Assembly: GCA_930972465.1 (NCBI GenBank)
Contig: CAKNHF010000010.1
Location: forward strand, 1-64,000
DNA length: 64,000 bases
From: an uncultured Lachnospiraceae bacterium
Lineage (GTDB): Bacteria > Bacillota > Clostridia > Lachnospirales > Lachnospiraceae
Direction of reading: 5' to 3'
The translations under genes and the position numbers were made by a program. Shown piece by piece: positions 34,730-44,116 of this stretch (positions are counted from its first letter, which is position 1; the number at the start of each line of letters is the position of its first letter). The notes beneath the pieces were generated by a model that saw only the letters and a list, made by a program, of their open reading frames with translations, had not been told where the DNA came from and searched no databases.

Positions 34730-36853
34730 ATGAACAGGCAGGAAATCCTTGACTATACACAGAACAGAGAACTTTCATGGCTCAGATTTAACAAAAGGGT
34801 CCTTGAAGAGGCGAGAGATGAAAGCGTTCCTCTGATGGAGCGGATGAAATTTGTCGCCATATTTACCAGCAATCTTGATGAATTCTTTATGATCCGGGTG
34901 GGAAGTCTTTATGATATGGCTGCGGCCGATAACAGCAAGCTGGATACAAAGTCCGGCATGACGCCGAAACAGCAGCTGGAGGCGATCTACAAGGCAGTCG
35001 CGCCGCTCTACAAAGAGCGCGACAAAACATATGCCGAGCTGAAGAAACAGCTTACGCCTTATGGGGTCTGCGGACTCGGATTCAAGGAACTGGAACAGTC
35101 GGAAAAAAAATATGTTAAGAAATACTTCAGAGAACAGGTCCTTCCGGTGCTTTCCCCGCAGATCGTGGACGCCAATCATCCGTTTCCGCATCTCCTGAAC
35201 AAGGAGATCTATGTGGTTGCAAATCTGAGGACGGGAAATAAAAATATGATGGGGATTGTGCCTGTCCCCCAGTATATCTCGGATGTTCTGTATCTGCCGG
35301 GGCATGATATACGCTATATCAGGATGGAGAAGGTTATCATGGAATATCTGGAGCTGGTATTTGATCAGTATCAGGTGTCCGACAAGAACTATATCTGCGT
35401 TACAAGAAATGCGGACATCTCTCCGGACGATGAGGCATTTGCGGACAATGACGATTTCCGTGACATCATGCAGGAGACACTTCACAAGAGACGGAGAATG
35501 GCAGTTGTGCGTCTGGAAACGGCGTCGCGTCTGGAAAAAGAGATGGAAAAATACTTCTGCGACAGATTCAGCATCACTCCGGAATGCATCTTCCGGACAA
35601 AAATGCCGATGAAGCTTGCGTTTATCTTTTCGATTGCCGATAAACTTCCGGAATCCATGAGGCGGGCGCTTACATATGAGCCTTTCGAGCCTCAGCCGCC
35701 GGCCATGCTTGCGGATGGAAATGTGATGGACCAGGTTAAGAAAAAAGATGTCCTTCTCTCATATCCGTATGAAAGCATGGAGCCGTTCCTTCAGATGATC
35801 AAGGAAGCGGCCTCGGATCCGGATGTGATGACGATCAAGATCACTATCTACCGTCTGGCCAAGAAAGCAAGGCTGGTGGAATACCTCTGCGCTGCCGCGG
35901 AAAACGGAAAAGAAGTAACAGTTCTGATTGAGCTGAGGGCAAGATTTGACGAGCAGAATAATATTGACTGGTCCGAGCGGATGGAGGAAGCGGGATGCCG
36001 TGTGATCTACGGTTTTGAAGGATACAAGGTCCATTCGAAAATCTGCCTGATCACATATCGGAGCAGAAATGAGATCCGCTATATCACCCAGATCGGAACG
36101 GGCAACTACAATGAGAAGACGGCCAGAATGTACACCGATTATTCTCTGATAACAGCAGATCAGGAGATCGGGGAGGATGCGGCGGAATTCTTTAAGAATA
36201 TGTCGATCGGCAACCTCAGCGGAGTATACAGGCATCTTATCGTTTCACCTACAAGCCTGAAGCAGAAAGTGCTTGCGCTTATGGACGAAGAGATAAAGAA
36301 GGGAAATGCCGGCCGCATTGTCATGAAAATGAATTCCGTTACGGATATGGACTTTATACGGAAAGCAGAGGAGGCTTCCCGCGCCGGCGTGCATATTGAT
36401 CTTATCGTGCGGGGAATCTGCTGCATCCTTCCCGGGATTCCGGGAAAAACCGAGAACCTCAGGGTGACCAGTATTGTAGGGAGATATCTGGAACATCCCA
36501 GGGTGTTTGCTTTCGGCAGCGGAGCGGATACAAAGATCTACATCGGCTCAGCAGACATGATGACACGCAATACGGAAAAGCGCGTAGAAGTCGCATGTCC
36601 GGTTTATGACGAGGAGATCAGAAAATATCTCATACACTGTCTCAGAGTCATGCTGGCGGACAATCTGAAAGCCCGGGAGATGATGCCGGACGGGACTTAC
36701 CGGAAAAAAGCGGGCGGAGGCAGACCGGTGGATGCGCAGGCAGAATTTATGAAGGAGGCCATTAATGCAAAACGGCCTTCGGCTTCAGAACCCGGCAAAA
36801 AGAAAACGGGAGTGTTCGGAAAAATGCTCGGGTGGTTCAGAAGAAAACAGTAG
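34730..36853 (+). CDS. ppk1: Polyphosphate kinase 1
   Basis: The 707-residue enzyme polymerises inorganic polyphosphate from ATP. All four PPK1 domains are present: the N-domain with NRELSWLRFNKRVLEEA, the middle domain with FTSNLDEFFMIRVG, and two phospholipase-D-like C-domains. The phosphorylated His is H435 in YKVHSKICLIT, and the second domain has FAFGSGADTKIYIGSADMMTRN. The C-terminal 40 residues are a basic, Ala/Gly-rich tail. ATG at 34730 is preferred over GTG at 34724 because GGGGGA sits at correct distance. It is probably in one operon with the patatin gene before and the epimerase gene after. Confidence 0.95.
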   Translation: MNRQEILDYTQNRELSWLRFNKRVLEEARDESVPLMERMKFVAIFTSNLDEFFMIRVGSLYDMAAADNSKLDTKSGMTPKQQLEAIYKAVAPLYKERDKTYAELKKQLTPYGVCGLGFKELEQSEKKYVKKYFREQVLPVLSPQIVDANHPFPHLLNKEIYVVANLRTGNKNMMGIVPVPQYISDVLYLPGHDIRYIRMEKVIMEYLELVFDQYQVSDKNYICVTRNADISPDDEAFADNDDFRDIMQETLHKRRRMAVVRLETASRLEKEMEKYFCDRFSITPECIFRTKMPMKLAFIFSIADKLPESMRRALTYEPFEPQPPAMLADGNVMDQVKKKDVLLSYPYESMEPFLQMIKEAASDPDVMTIKITIYRLAKKARLVEYLCAAAENGKEVTVLIELRARFDEQNNIDWSERMEEAGCRVIYGFEGYKVHSKICLITYRSRNEIRYITQIGTGNYNEKTARMYTDYSLITADQEIGEDAAEFFKNMSIGNLSGVYRHLIVSPTSLKQKVLALMDEEIKKGNAGRIVMKMNSVTDMDFIRKAEEASRAGVHIDLIVRGICCILPGIPGKTENLRVTSIVGRYLEHPRVFAFGSGADTKIYIGSADMMTRNTEKRVEVACPVYDEEIRKYLIHCLRVMLADNLKAREMMPDGTYRKKAGGGRPVDAQAEFMKEAINAKRPSASEPGKKKTGVFGKMLGWFRRKQ

Positions 36854-36866
36854 GAGGGTAAGGAAC

Positions 36867-37916
36867 ATGGAAAAACTGACAGTAAAAGATTTCGGAACGA
36901 CGGAGAAAGGACAGAAGGCGCTTCTTTATACGATGAAAAACGACGCGGGAACATCGGTGTCGGTCAGTGATTACGGAGCGGCTCTCGTCAGTCTGTTCGT
37001 GAGAGGAAAAGACGGGAATCCGGTGGACGTCGTACTTGGCTATGACAATGTGACAGGGTATGAAAAAGGCGGTGATTCTATCGGAGCTACAGTCGGAAGG
37101 AATGCCAACCGGATCGGCGGGGCTTCCATAGAAATAAACGGTGTTACATATGAACTGGATAAAAATGATAACGGAAATAATCTTCACAGCGGATACGACT
37201 ACTATAACAAACGGTTCTGGGATGTGGCGGAAAACGCGGATGATCATGTGACATTCCGGCTTCACAGCCCGGACAAAGATCAGGGATATCCCGGGGCGCT
37301 GGATATGTATGTGACCTATACGCTGGATGAAGACAGTATGCTGACGATTCATTATGAAGCCGTGCCCGACAAGGATACGGTGATCAACATGACAAACCAC
37401 AGCTATTTTAATCTGAACGGACATGACAGCGGGACAGTCCTGAACCACTCTGTCACGCTGGATGCGGAGAGCTTTACTCCTGCTGACAGGGAATCCATTC
37501 CTACCGGAGAGATCCGTTCCGTGGACGGAACGCCCATGGATTTCCGAAGCGGGAAGACGCTCGGGAAAGAGATTGATGCAGATTATGAGCCGCTCCGGTT
37601 CGGCGGCGGATACGACCATAACTGGGTATTGAAAAACGAGGGCAGATTTGATAAAGTAGCAGAAGTGACGGCCGACAGGAGCGGAATCCGGATGGAGGTA
37701 TATACGGATCTTCCGGGAGTGCAGATGTACACGGCAAATTTCCTGAATGGAGAGCCGGGAAAAGAAGGCGCGCTGTACGGAAAGAGGAGCGCAGTGTGTC
37801 TGGAGACACAGTATTTCCCGGATGCCATCCATCATGATAATTTCCCGGGACCGGTATGTCGTGCCGGAGAAAAGTACGATACCCGGACGGCCTACCGTTT
37901 TGTGCCGTGCGAATAA
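36867..37916 (+). CDS. galM: Aldose 1-epimerase (galactose mutarotase)
   Basis: The 349-residue enzyme interconverts alpha and beta anomers of galactose, glucose and related sugars. It has the mutarotase landmarks TVGRNANRIGGA, NLHSGYDYYNKRFW, the catalytic-His segment NMTNHSYFNLNGHDSG, GGYDHNWVL, and the catalytic Glu in VCLETQYFPDAIHH. The start at 36867 follows TAGGAGGGTAAGGAAC; the upstream extension of the same frame overlaps ppk1 and should be ignored. No galactose-pathway genes are adjacent. Confidence 0.93.
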   Translation: MEKLTVKDFGTTEKGQKALLYTMKNDAGTSVSVSDYGAALVSLFVRGKDGNPVDVVLGYDNVTGYEKGGDSIGATVGRNANRIGGASIEINGVTYELDKNDNGNNLHSGYDYYNKRFWDVAENADDHVTFRLHSPDKDQGYPGALDMYVTYTLDEDSMLTIHYEAVPDKDTVINMTNHSYFNLNGHDSGTVLNHSVTLDAESFTPADRESIPTGEIRSVDGTPMDFRSGKTLGKEIDADYEPLRFGGGYDHNWVLKNEGRFDKVAEVTADRSGIRMEVYTDLPGVQMYTANFLNGEPGKEGALYGKRSAVCLETQYFPDAIHHDNFPGPVCRAGEKYDTRTAYRFVPCE

Positions 37917-37944
37917 GAAACAGGACAGAGAATAAAGACATCAG

Positions 37945-40032
37945 ATGGGAAAATCAATATATATTGCAGAAAAGCCGAGCGTGGCTCAGGAGTTCGCAAA
38001 GGCTTTAAAACTGAATACAAAAAGAAGAGACGGATATCTGGAGTCGGAGAACGCGATTGTCACATGGTGCGTCGGACATCTTGTGACGATGAGCTATCCG
38101 GAGGCTTATGATCCGTCTCTGAAAAGATGGAGTCTGGAAACGCTTCCTTTTATTCCCGAGGAATTCAAATATGAGATCATTCCGGGAGTCGCGAAGCAGT
38201 TTCAGATCGTAAGCGGACTGCTTACCAGAGAGGATGTGGATACGATCTATGTGTGTACCGATTCCGGGCGTGAAGGAGAGTATATCTATCGTCTTGTGGA
38301 GCAGGAAGCCCATGTGAAAGGAAAGAAAAGACGCAGAGTCTGGATTGATTCTCAGACCGAGGAGGAGATACTCAGAGGAATACGCGAGGCAAAGGATCTG
38401 TCGGAATATGACAATCTGAGCGCGTCCGCTTATCTGAGAGCCAAGGAAGACTATCTGATGGGGATCAATTTTTCACGGCTTCTCACATTAAAATACGGCA
38501 GCAGCATATCAGGATATCTTCACACGAAGTATGCGGTTGTCTCCGTGGGAAGGGTGATGACCTGCGTGCTGGGCATGGTGGTGCGGCGAGAGAGAGAAAT
38601 AAGAAATTTTGTGAAGACACCGTTTTACCGCGTAGTCAGTATCGCAGATGTTTCCGGGCATACTTTTGAGAGTGAATGGCGCGCCGTACAGGGATCAAAA
38701 TACTTTGAATCTTTTGATCTCTACAAGGAAAATGGATTCAAAGAGAGAAAAAAGGCGGAGGAACTGATTGATTTCCTGAAAGAAAGGGAACCTGTGTCCT
38801 GTGAGATACAGTCCATTGAAAGGAAAAAAGAGAAGAAGAATCCGCCTCTGCTCTATAATCTGGCGGAACTTCAGAATGACTGCTCAAAGAGATTCAAGAT
38901 AAGTCCGGATGAGACCCTGAAAATCGTCCAGGAGCTGTATGAAAAGAAACTGGTCACATATCCGAGAACAGATGCAAGGGTCCTTTCTACAGCAGTGGCA
39001 AAAGAGATCAGCCGTAATCTGAATGGTCTGTCGAAGTATCCAATGGCAGCGCCTTATCTCCAGGATATCCTGGCATTCGGAAGCCATAAAAAGCTGGCGG
39101 GAACGCGGTATGTCAATGATAAGCAGATCACGGACCACTATGCGATTATTCCTACCGGTCAGGGCCTGCCGGCTCTGAAATCAGTGTCCGCGTCTTCTCA
39201 GAAAATCTATGATCTGATTGTCAGGAGGTTCCTGAGTATTTTTTATCCTCCTGCAGTATACCAGAAGGTTTCGGTTACTACAAAGATCAGGGGAGAGAGT
39301 TTCTTCTCCGGATTCAAGGTGCTGGCAGAGGAGGGTTATCTGAAAGTGGCCGGAATCCCCGGACAGAAGAAAAAGACCCGGAACGCGCAGGCTCAGGGCG
39401 GTGTACAGGGTGACGATCAGACAGAGGATATGCCGGAAAGTCCATCGGAACAGAGCTCTGACAGAGCGCTTTTTGAAGCGGTAAAAACTCTGAAAAAAGG
39501 TATGACCCTTCCGATAAGGACACTGGAGATCAGAGAAGGGGAGACTTCTCCTCCGAAGCGGTATAATTCCGGATCCATGATCCTGGCCATGGAGAATGCG
39601 GGGCAGCTTATTGAAGATGAAGAACTGCGGGCGCAGATCAAGGGAAGCGGAATCGGAACAAGTGCCACAAGAGCCGAGATCCTTAAAAAGCTGATCAATA
39701 TTAAATACCTTGCACTCAGCAAAAAGACACAGATCATTACACCGACTCTCCAGGGGGAGATGGTCTATGACGTGGTGGATCATTCTATCCGGTCGCTGCT
39801 CAATCCCGAGCTTACGGCAAGCTGGGAGAAAGGGCTGACCTATGTGGCGGAAGGAAGCATTACTCCTGACGAGTATATGCAGAAGCTGGATCATTTTATC
39901 ACGAGCAGAACACTTGGAGTAAAAGGATTGAATAATCAGTATCAGCTAAGGGCCTGCTATGACCGGGCGGCCGGATTTTATAAAAAGAACGGGCCGAAAA
40001 AGGCGGCTGCCGGTAAGAAAACAGAAAAATAG
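37945..40032 (+). CDS. DNA topoisomerase III (type IA)
   Basis: The 695-residue type IA enzyme has a Toprim domain (SIYIAEKPSVAQEFAKAL; TDSGREGEYI), the active-site Tyr339 in LVTYPRTDAR, and RYNSGSMILAMENAG and the GIGTSATRAEIL motif late in the core. There are no C-terminal zinc fingers, which fits TopB-like enzymes rather than topoisomerase I. A hydrophilic insertion (about 475-510) of unclear purpose precedes the last core block. It may be the chromosomal decatenase, but plasmid/ICE-associated TopB-like paralogs also exist; no mobile genes adjoin it here. Confidence 0.88.
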   Translation: MGKSIYIAEKPSVAQEFAKALKLNTKRRDGYLESENAIVTWCVGHLVTMSYPEAYDPSLKRWSLETLPFIPEEFKYEIIPGVAKQFQIVSGLLTREDVDTIYVCTDSGREGEYIYRLVEQEAHVKGKKRRRVWIDSQTEEEILRGIREAKDLSEYDNLSASAYLRAKEDYLMGINFSRLLTLKYGSSISGYLHTKYAVVSVGRVMTCVLGMVVRREREIRNFVKTPFYRVVSIADVSGHTFESEWRAVQGSKYFESFDLYKENGFKERKKAEELIDFLKEREPVSCEIQSIERKKEKKNPPLLYNLAELQNDCSKRFKISPDETLKIVQELYEKKLVTYPRTDARVLSTAVAKEISRNLNGLSKYPMAAPYLQDILAFGSHKKLAGTRYVNDKQITDHYAIIPTGQGLPALKSVSASSQKIYDLIVRRFLSIFYPPAVYQKVSVTTKIRGESFFSGFKVLAEEGYLKVAGIPGQKKKTRNAQAQGGVQGDDQTEDMPESPSEQSSDRALFEAVKTLKKGMTLPIRTLEIREGETSPPKRYNSGSMILAMENAGQLIEDEELRAQIKGSGIGTSATRAEILKKLINIKYLALSKKTQIITPTLQGEMVYDVVDHSIRSLLNPELTASWEKGLTYVAEGSITPDEYMQKLDHFITSRTLGVKGLNNQYQLRACYDRAAGFYKKNGPKKAAAGKKTEK

Positions 40033-40085
40033 ATCGGAACAGAGAATCTGAAAGCCGTGGAACGGCGGAAAAGGAGTGAAGCAAG

Positions 40086-40751
40086 ATGGAAGCATTGACA
40101 GTAAAGGAACTCTATACACTGGAGGAGACGATCGCTGCGGATATTTTTGAAGGGGTGACTTATCCCTGGGAGGTACTTCCGAAGATCGGCAGCTTTATCC
40201 TGGAGCTGGGAAATACGCTGAGCAGCGAGGAGTATGAAAAACGGGGAGACAATGTGTGGATTGCCAGATCAGCGAAGGTTGCCCCCACGGCATATATCAA
40301 CGGGCCGGCTATTATCGGCAAAGAGGCGGAAGTGCGCCACTGTGCGTTTATCAGGGGAAATGCCATCGTAGGAGAAGGAGCGGTTGTGGGCAATTCCACA
40401 GAACTTAAGAATGTGATCCTGTTCAATAAAGTGCAGGTTCCTCATTACAACTATGTGGGAGATTCTGTTCTGGGTTACAAGTCACATATGGGAGCAGGGT
40501 CTATCACATCCAACGTGAAGTCCGATAAGAAACCGGTGGTTGTCAAGACCCCGGAGGGAAATATAGAGACCGGGATGAAAAAGTTCGGAGCAATGCTGGG
40601 AGATGAAGTGGAAGTGGGATGCGGAAGCGTTCTGAATCCGGGTACTGTCGTCGGAAGCCATACGAATATCTATCCGCTGTCTTCGGTCAGGGGATTTGTG
40701 CCTGCGGACAGTATCTATAAGAAACAGGGTGAAGTTGTAAAAAAAGATTGA
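40086..40751 (+). CDS. Left-handed beta-helix (hexapeptide repeat) protein, UDP-GlcNAc pyrophosphorylase-like
   Basis: The 221-residue protein is built on hexapeptide repeats from about 55 to 200 (WIARSAKVAPTAYINGPAII; VRHCAFIRGNAIVGEGAVVG). A helical N-terminal segment of about 50 residues precedes them. It resembles the acyltransferase half of GlmU, but the nucleotidyltransferase domain is missing. The family is frequently called UDP-N-acetylglucosamine pyrophosphorylase in Clostridia by similarity only. An acyltransferase or sugar-nucleotide role is possible. Confidence 0.75.
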   Translation: MEALTVKELYTLEETIAADIFEGVTYPWEVLPKIGSFILELGNTLSSEEYEKRGDNVWIARSAKVAPTAYINGPAIIGKEAEVRHCAFIRGNAIVGEGAVVGNSTELKNVILFNKVQVPHYNYVGDSVLGYKSHMGAGSITSNVKSDKKPVVVKTPEGNIETGMKKFGAMLGDEVEVGCGSVLNPGTVVGSHTNIYPLSSVRGFVPADSIYKKQGEVVKKD

Positions 40752-40773
40752 AGATTAGACGGAGAGTACGGTT

Positions 40774-41655
40774 ATGAAAAAAATAGGATTTATTGGTGTG
40801 GGAATCATGGGAAAGCCCATGGTGCGCAATCTCATGAAAGCCGGGTTTGAGCTTCATATCTACGCCCGGACGCGGTCAAAAGTGGAAGATGTAATCGGCG
40901 AAGGCGCCCTTTTTCATCCGTCCATAGGGGAATGCGTAAAAGAATGCGACGCTGTCATCACCATTGTGGGGTACCCGAAAGATGTGGAGGAAGTTTATTT
41001 TGACAAGGGAAATATACTGGACAGTGCCGGGGCGGGCACCTATCTGATCGATATGACAACCACAAGTCCGCAGATCGCCGAAAAGCTGTATCAGGAGGGC
41101 GCAAAGAGAGGATTCCATGTGCTGGATGCGCCGGTTACGGGCGGAGACACGGGAGCGAAAGCGGGAACTCTGTCAATTCTCGTGGGAGGCGACAGAGAGG
41201 ACTATGAAGCGTGTATGGAGATCTTCCGCGCGATGGGAACGAACATCAACTATGAAGGCAAGGCAGGATGCGGTCAGCACTGCAAGCTGGCGAACCAGAT
41301 CATGATTGCAGGAGCACTTTCGGGTGTGTGCGAGGCACTTACTTATGCAGAGAGCAAAGGCCTGGATCTGGATACATTCTTCCGGTCTGTTTCGTCAGGG
41401 GCGGCGGGAAGCCGTCAGTTTGACACCCTGGGACCAAAGATCATCAAAGGCGATTATGCGCCCGGATTTTTCATGAAGCACTTTATCAAGGATATGAAAC
41501 TTGCTCTGATCGAGTCCAACCGGAGCGGTCTTTCTCTGGGAGTATTAAGTCAGGTGCTGGCGGACTGTGAAGAACTGGAAGCGGAGGGATACGGCGATCT
41601 GGGAACCCAGGCGCTGATGAAATACTATGATGAGGAGCACAGAGGAGAAGAATAA
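40774..41655 (+). CDS. 3-hydroxyisobutyrate dehydrogenase-family reductase
   Basis: The 293-residue beta-hydroxyacid dehydrogenase has the Rossmann loop GFIGVGIMGKPM (5-16), the substrate segment DAPVTGGDTGAKAGTLSI, and the catalytic Lys in GCGQHCKLANQI. It is in the same family as tartronate semialdehyde reductase and 3-hydroxyisobutyrate dehydrogenase. The physiological substrate is uncertain, but methylglyoxal synthase is encoded 15 bp downstream, which could hint at small-aldehyde metabolism. Confidence 0.85.
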   Translation: MKKIGFIGVGIMGKPMVRNLMKAGFELHIYARTRSKVEDVIGEGALFHPSIGECVKECDAVITIVGYPKDVEEVYFDKGNILDSAGAGTYLIDMTTTSPQIAEKLYQEGAKRGFHVLDAPVTGGDTGAKAGTLSILVGGDREDYEACMEIFRAMGTNINYEGKAGCGQHCKLANQIMIAGALSGVCEALTYAESKGLDLDTFFRSVSSGAAGSRQFDTLGPKIIKGDYAPGFFMKHFIKDMKLALIESNRSGLSLGVLSQVLADCEELEAEGYGDLGTQALMKYYDEEHRGEE

Positions 41656-41670
41656 CAGGAGGTATGAACT

Positions 41671-42150
41671 ATGCTGGATGACAACTATGTAACAATGGAG
41701 ATCGAAAAGTCGAAACATATCGCACTGGTGGCGCATGACAGAAAGAAAAAGGCACTGGTGGACTGGTGTGATAAGAATAAGGATGTGCTGAAGAGTCATT
41801 TCCTGTGCGGCACGGGGACAACGGCGCGTCTGATCGCGGAGCGGACAGGTCTTCCTGTAAAAGGATTCTGCAGCGGACCTCTGGGCGGAGATCAGCAGAT
41901 CGGCGCCAAGATCGTTGAAGGACAGATTGACTTTATGATCTTTCTGTGGGATCCGCTTGAGGCGCAGCCTCATGATCCGGATGTGAAAGCGCTTCTCCGT
42001 ATTGCTGTCGTATATGACATACCGATCGCGAATAATCTGGCCACAGCGGATTTCATGCTCAATTCGAAGTATATGAATGAGCCGTACAGCCGCAGGATCG
42101 AGAATTTCAACAAGACGATTCAGAACAGAGTAGAGCAGATGAAAATTTAA
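41671..42150 (+). CDS. mgsA: Methylglyoxal synthase
   Basis: The 159-residue enzyme converts dihydroxyacetone phosphate to methylglyoxal and phosphate, bypassing lower glycolysis when phosphate is short. Characteristic motifs are HDRKKKALVDWC, GTGTTARLIAERTGL (phosphate loop) and SGPLGGDQQIGAKI with the catalytic Asp, then FLWDPLEAQPHDPDVKALLR. Length is normal. It is co-directional with the reductase upstream (15 bp), and a promoter with palindromes follows for the transporter. Confidence 0.96.
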   Translation: MLDDNYVTMEIEKSKHIALVAHDRKKKALVDWCDKNKDVLKSHFLCGTGTTARLIAERTGLPVKGFCSGPLGGDQQIGAKIVEGQIDFMIFLWDPLEAQPHDPDVKALLRIAVVYDIPIANNLATADFMLNSKYMNEPYSRRIENFNKTIQNRVEQMKI

Positions 42151-42161
42151 CAGATTTACTG

Positions 42162-42191
42162 TTGACACGGGCACATTGCCCGTGTTATTCT
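42162..42191 (+). promoter_or_regulatory. Promoter with an inverted repeat in its spacer (sodium symporter)
   Basis: -35 TTGACA (42162-42167) and -10 TATTCT (42186-42191) have an 18-bp spacer. A perfect repeat, ACACGGGCA (42165-42173) with TGCCCGTGT (42177-42185), fills nearly all of the spacer. That position is what operator-in-spacer regulation would use; it might also be the mgsA terminator stem. Confidence 0.6.
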
Positions 42192-42210
42192 ATGGCTACA
42201 TACTTTAACA

Positions 42211-42233
42211 CTTTAAAGCGTTGCGCTTTAAAG
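42211..42233 (+). repeat. Second palindrome in the symporter leader
   Basis: Perfect 10-bp arms, CTTTAAAGCG and CGCTTTAAAG, around TTG. It lies about 20 bp after the -10 box, and could fold in the leader RNA or bind a protein. Confidence 0.65.
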
Positions 42234-42263
42234 CGAATCAGTAAAAACAGAGAGGTAGAGAGA

Positions 42264-43787
42264 ATGGGGATCAAGATTTTTTTACTTGTAATTTTTTTCG
42301 CGGTGATGGTTGGAGTGGGAATCTATTCCAGACGTCATGCCAGGAGTGTTGACGGTTTTGTCCTCGGAGGACGCTCCGTCGGTCCGTGGCTTACAGCCTT
42401 TGCCTATGGCACCTCTTACTTTTCCGCGGTGGTATTTGTAGGATATGCAGGGCAGTTCGGGTGGAAATACGGAATTGCCAGCACATGGATCGGGATTGGA
42501 AATGCGGTTCTCGGAAGTCTGCTTGCCTGGGTTGTGCTGGGAAGAAGAACAAAAGTTATGACACAGCATCTGGGGTCCAAGACCATGCCGGATTTCTTCG
42601 GGCAGAGATATGACAGCAAGGCGCTGAAGATCACGGCGTCGTTAATCGTTTTTGTATTTCTTATACCGTATACGGCATCCGTCTACAACGGACTTTCCAG
42701 ACTGTTCGGAATGGCTTTCAATATTCCCTACAGCTGGTGTGTGATCGCAATGGCAGTGTTTACCGCGCTGTATGTAATCCTGGGAGGATACATGGCTACG
42801 GCCATCAATGATTTCATCCAGGGAATCATTATGCTGATTGGAATCGTAGCGGTTATTGCAGCGGTGCTGAGCGGACAGGGGGGATTCATGAATGCCATAT
42901 CAGAGATGGCGCAGATTCCGAGCGATGTGGCCGTAACTCAGGGACAGCCCGGGGCATTTACTTCATTTTTCGGGCCGGATCCGATAAATCTTCTTGGAGT
43001 AGTGGTTCTCACTTCGCTGGGCACCTGGGGACTTCCCCAGATGATCGGCAAATTCTATGCGATCAGAGATGAGAAGTCCATTAATACAGGAACTGTGATT
43101 TCCACGCTCTTTGCAGTGGTCGTCTCGGGAGGGTGCTATTTTCTGGGAGGCTTCGGACGTCTCTTTGATTCGCCGGAGATCTACGACGGAACCGGAGTGA
43201 TCGTGTATGACAGCATTATCCCGTATATGCTGTCCTCCCTTCCGGATATCCTTATCGGCATCGTTGTAGTTCTGGTACTGTCAGCCTCCATGTCAACTCT
43301 GTCTTCTCTGGTGCTGACTTCCAGTTCCACACTGACTCTGGATCTTCTGAAAGACAATGTGGTGAAAAACATGAGCGAGAAAAAGCAGATCGTCACCATG
43401 CAGATACTGATCGTATTTTTCCTCGTGGTTTCAGTTGTGATCGCTCTGGATCCTCCGACTTTTATCGCGCAGCTTATGGGCATTTCCTGGGGCGCCCTGG
43501 CCGGGGCATTTCTGGCTCCGTTTCTGTACGGTCTGTACTGGAAGCGGGTTACGAAAGCCGGTGTGTGGGCGGGATTCCTTGTGGGAACAGGCCTTACGGT
43601 GTCAAATATGTTTATCGGATACATTGAATCTTCGATCAATGCGGGAGCAGCGGCCATGGTTGCGGGGCTTATCGTTGTTCCGGTGGTCAGCATACTTACC
43701 CCGGGACCGGAGAAGAAGAGAGTAGATGAAATATTCGAATGTTATAATGAAAAAGTGACCATAACAAGAAAACGGTCACTGGAGTAG
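42264..43787 (+). CDS. Sodium:solute symporter family transporter
   Basis: The 507-residue integral membrane protein shows the SSS plan: about 13 helices with GGRSVGPWLTAFAYGTSYFSAVVFVGYAGQ near the first helices and a later AAVLSGQGGF and GTWGLPQMIGKFYAI segment. It couples sodium entry to uptake of an unknown solute such as an amino acid, pyruvate or a sugar acid. The start at 42264 is chosen over the longer in-frame reading because an AGAGGTAGAGA site precedes it and the longer form would start inside the promoter. A terminator follows at 43873. Confidence 0.9.
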   Translation: MGIKIFLLVIFFAVMVGVGIYSRRHARSVDGFVLGGRSVGPWLTAFAYGTSYFSAVVFVGYAGQFGWKYGIASTWIGIGNAVLGSLLAWVVLGRRTKVMTQHLGSKTMPDFFGQRYDSKALKITASLIVFVFLIPYTASVYNGLSRLFGMAFNIPYSWCVIAMAVFTALYVILGGYMATAINDFIQGIIMLIGIVAVIAAVLSGQGGFMNAISEMAQIPSDVAVTQGQPGAFTSFFGPDPINLLGVVVLTSLGTWGLPQMIGKFYAIRDEKSINTGTVISTLFAVVVSGGCYFLGGFGRLFDSPEIYDGTGVIVYDSIIPYMLSSLPDILIGIVVVLVLSASMSTLSSLVLTSSSTLTLDLLKDNVVKNMSEKKQIVTMQILIVFFLVVSVVIALDPPTFIAQLMGISWGALAGAFLAPFLYGLYWKRVTKAGVWAGFLVGTGLTVSNMFIGYIESSINAGAAAMVAGLIVVPVVSILTPGPEKKRVDEIFECYNEKVTITRKRSLE

Positions 43788-43872
43788 CGGAGAAAGCTTT
43801 GTAAATTCCGCTGAATTTTCAGACGACAGTTGCTTTTTCTGTCCTGTATATGTTAATCTGTAATTGATGATA

Positions 43873-43901
43873 ACGGCGGCGTTCTTGCCGCCGTATTTCT
43901 T
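43873..43901 (+). terminator. Rho-independent terminator of the symporter gene
   Basis: ACGGCGGC/GCCGCCGT stem with GTTCTT loop, then ATTTCTT. It lies within the 329-bp gap between the symporter and recA; no gene was seen in that gap apart from this and the recA control region. Confidence 0.8.
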
Positions 43902-44038
43902 CAGGCCTCAGGGCGTCTCATTTTCGGCACTTCAATTCGAAGTATTATCCGGCAATGAATTCTGTAACATGAAAATCAGATATGGTGCGGAAGGGGGGAA
44001 TCGTATGTGTGAAGCGTTGTTTTTGCATTAAAATGTTG

Positions 44039-44067
44039 TTGACATTTGAAAACAAGTATAATACTAT
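44039..44067 (+). promoter_or_regulatory. Predicted recA promoter
   Basis: Consensus -35 TTGACA (44039-44044), 17-bp spacer, -10 TACTAT (44062-44067). Confidence 0.6.
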
Positions 44068-44078
44068 AGTAACGTAAA

Positions 44079-44092
44079 CGAACAGTTGTTCG
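44079..44092 (+). promoter_or_regulatory. LexA (SOS) box of recA
   Basis: CGAAC-AGTT-GTTCG exactly fits the Gram-positive LexA/DinR consensus CGAAC-N4-GTTCG and overlaps the start of transcription predicted from the promoter. recA is the classical SOS target. Confidence 0.9.
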
Positions 44093-44116
44093 ATAAGTCA
44101 GAAGGAGAACTGGAAT

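Noticed and set aside
36765-36866. Epimerase start inside ppk1
   Set aside because: The 34 extra codons overlap the end of ppk1 and an AGGAGG site precedes the ATG at 36867.
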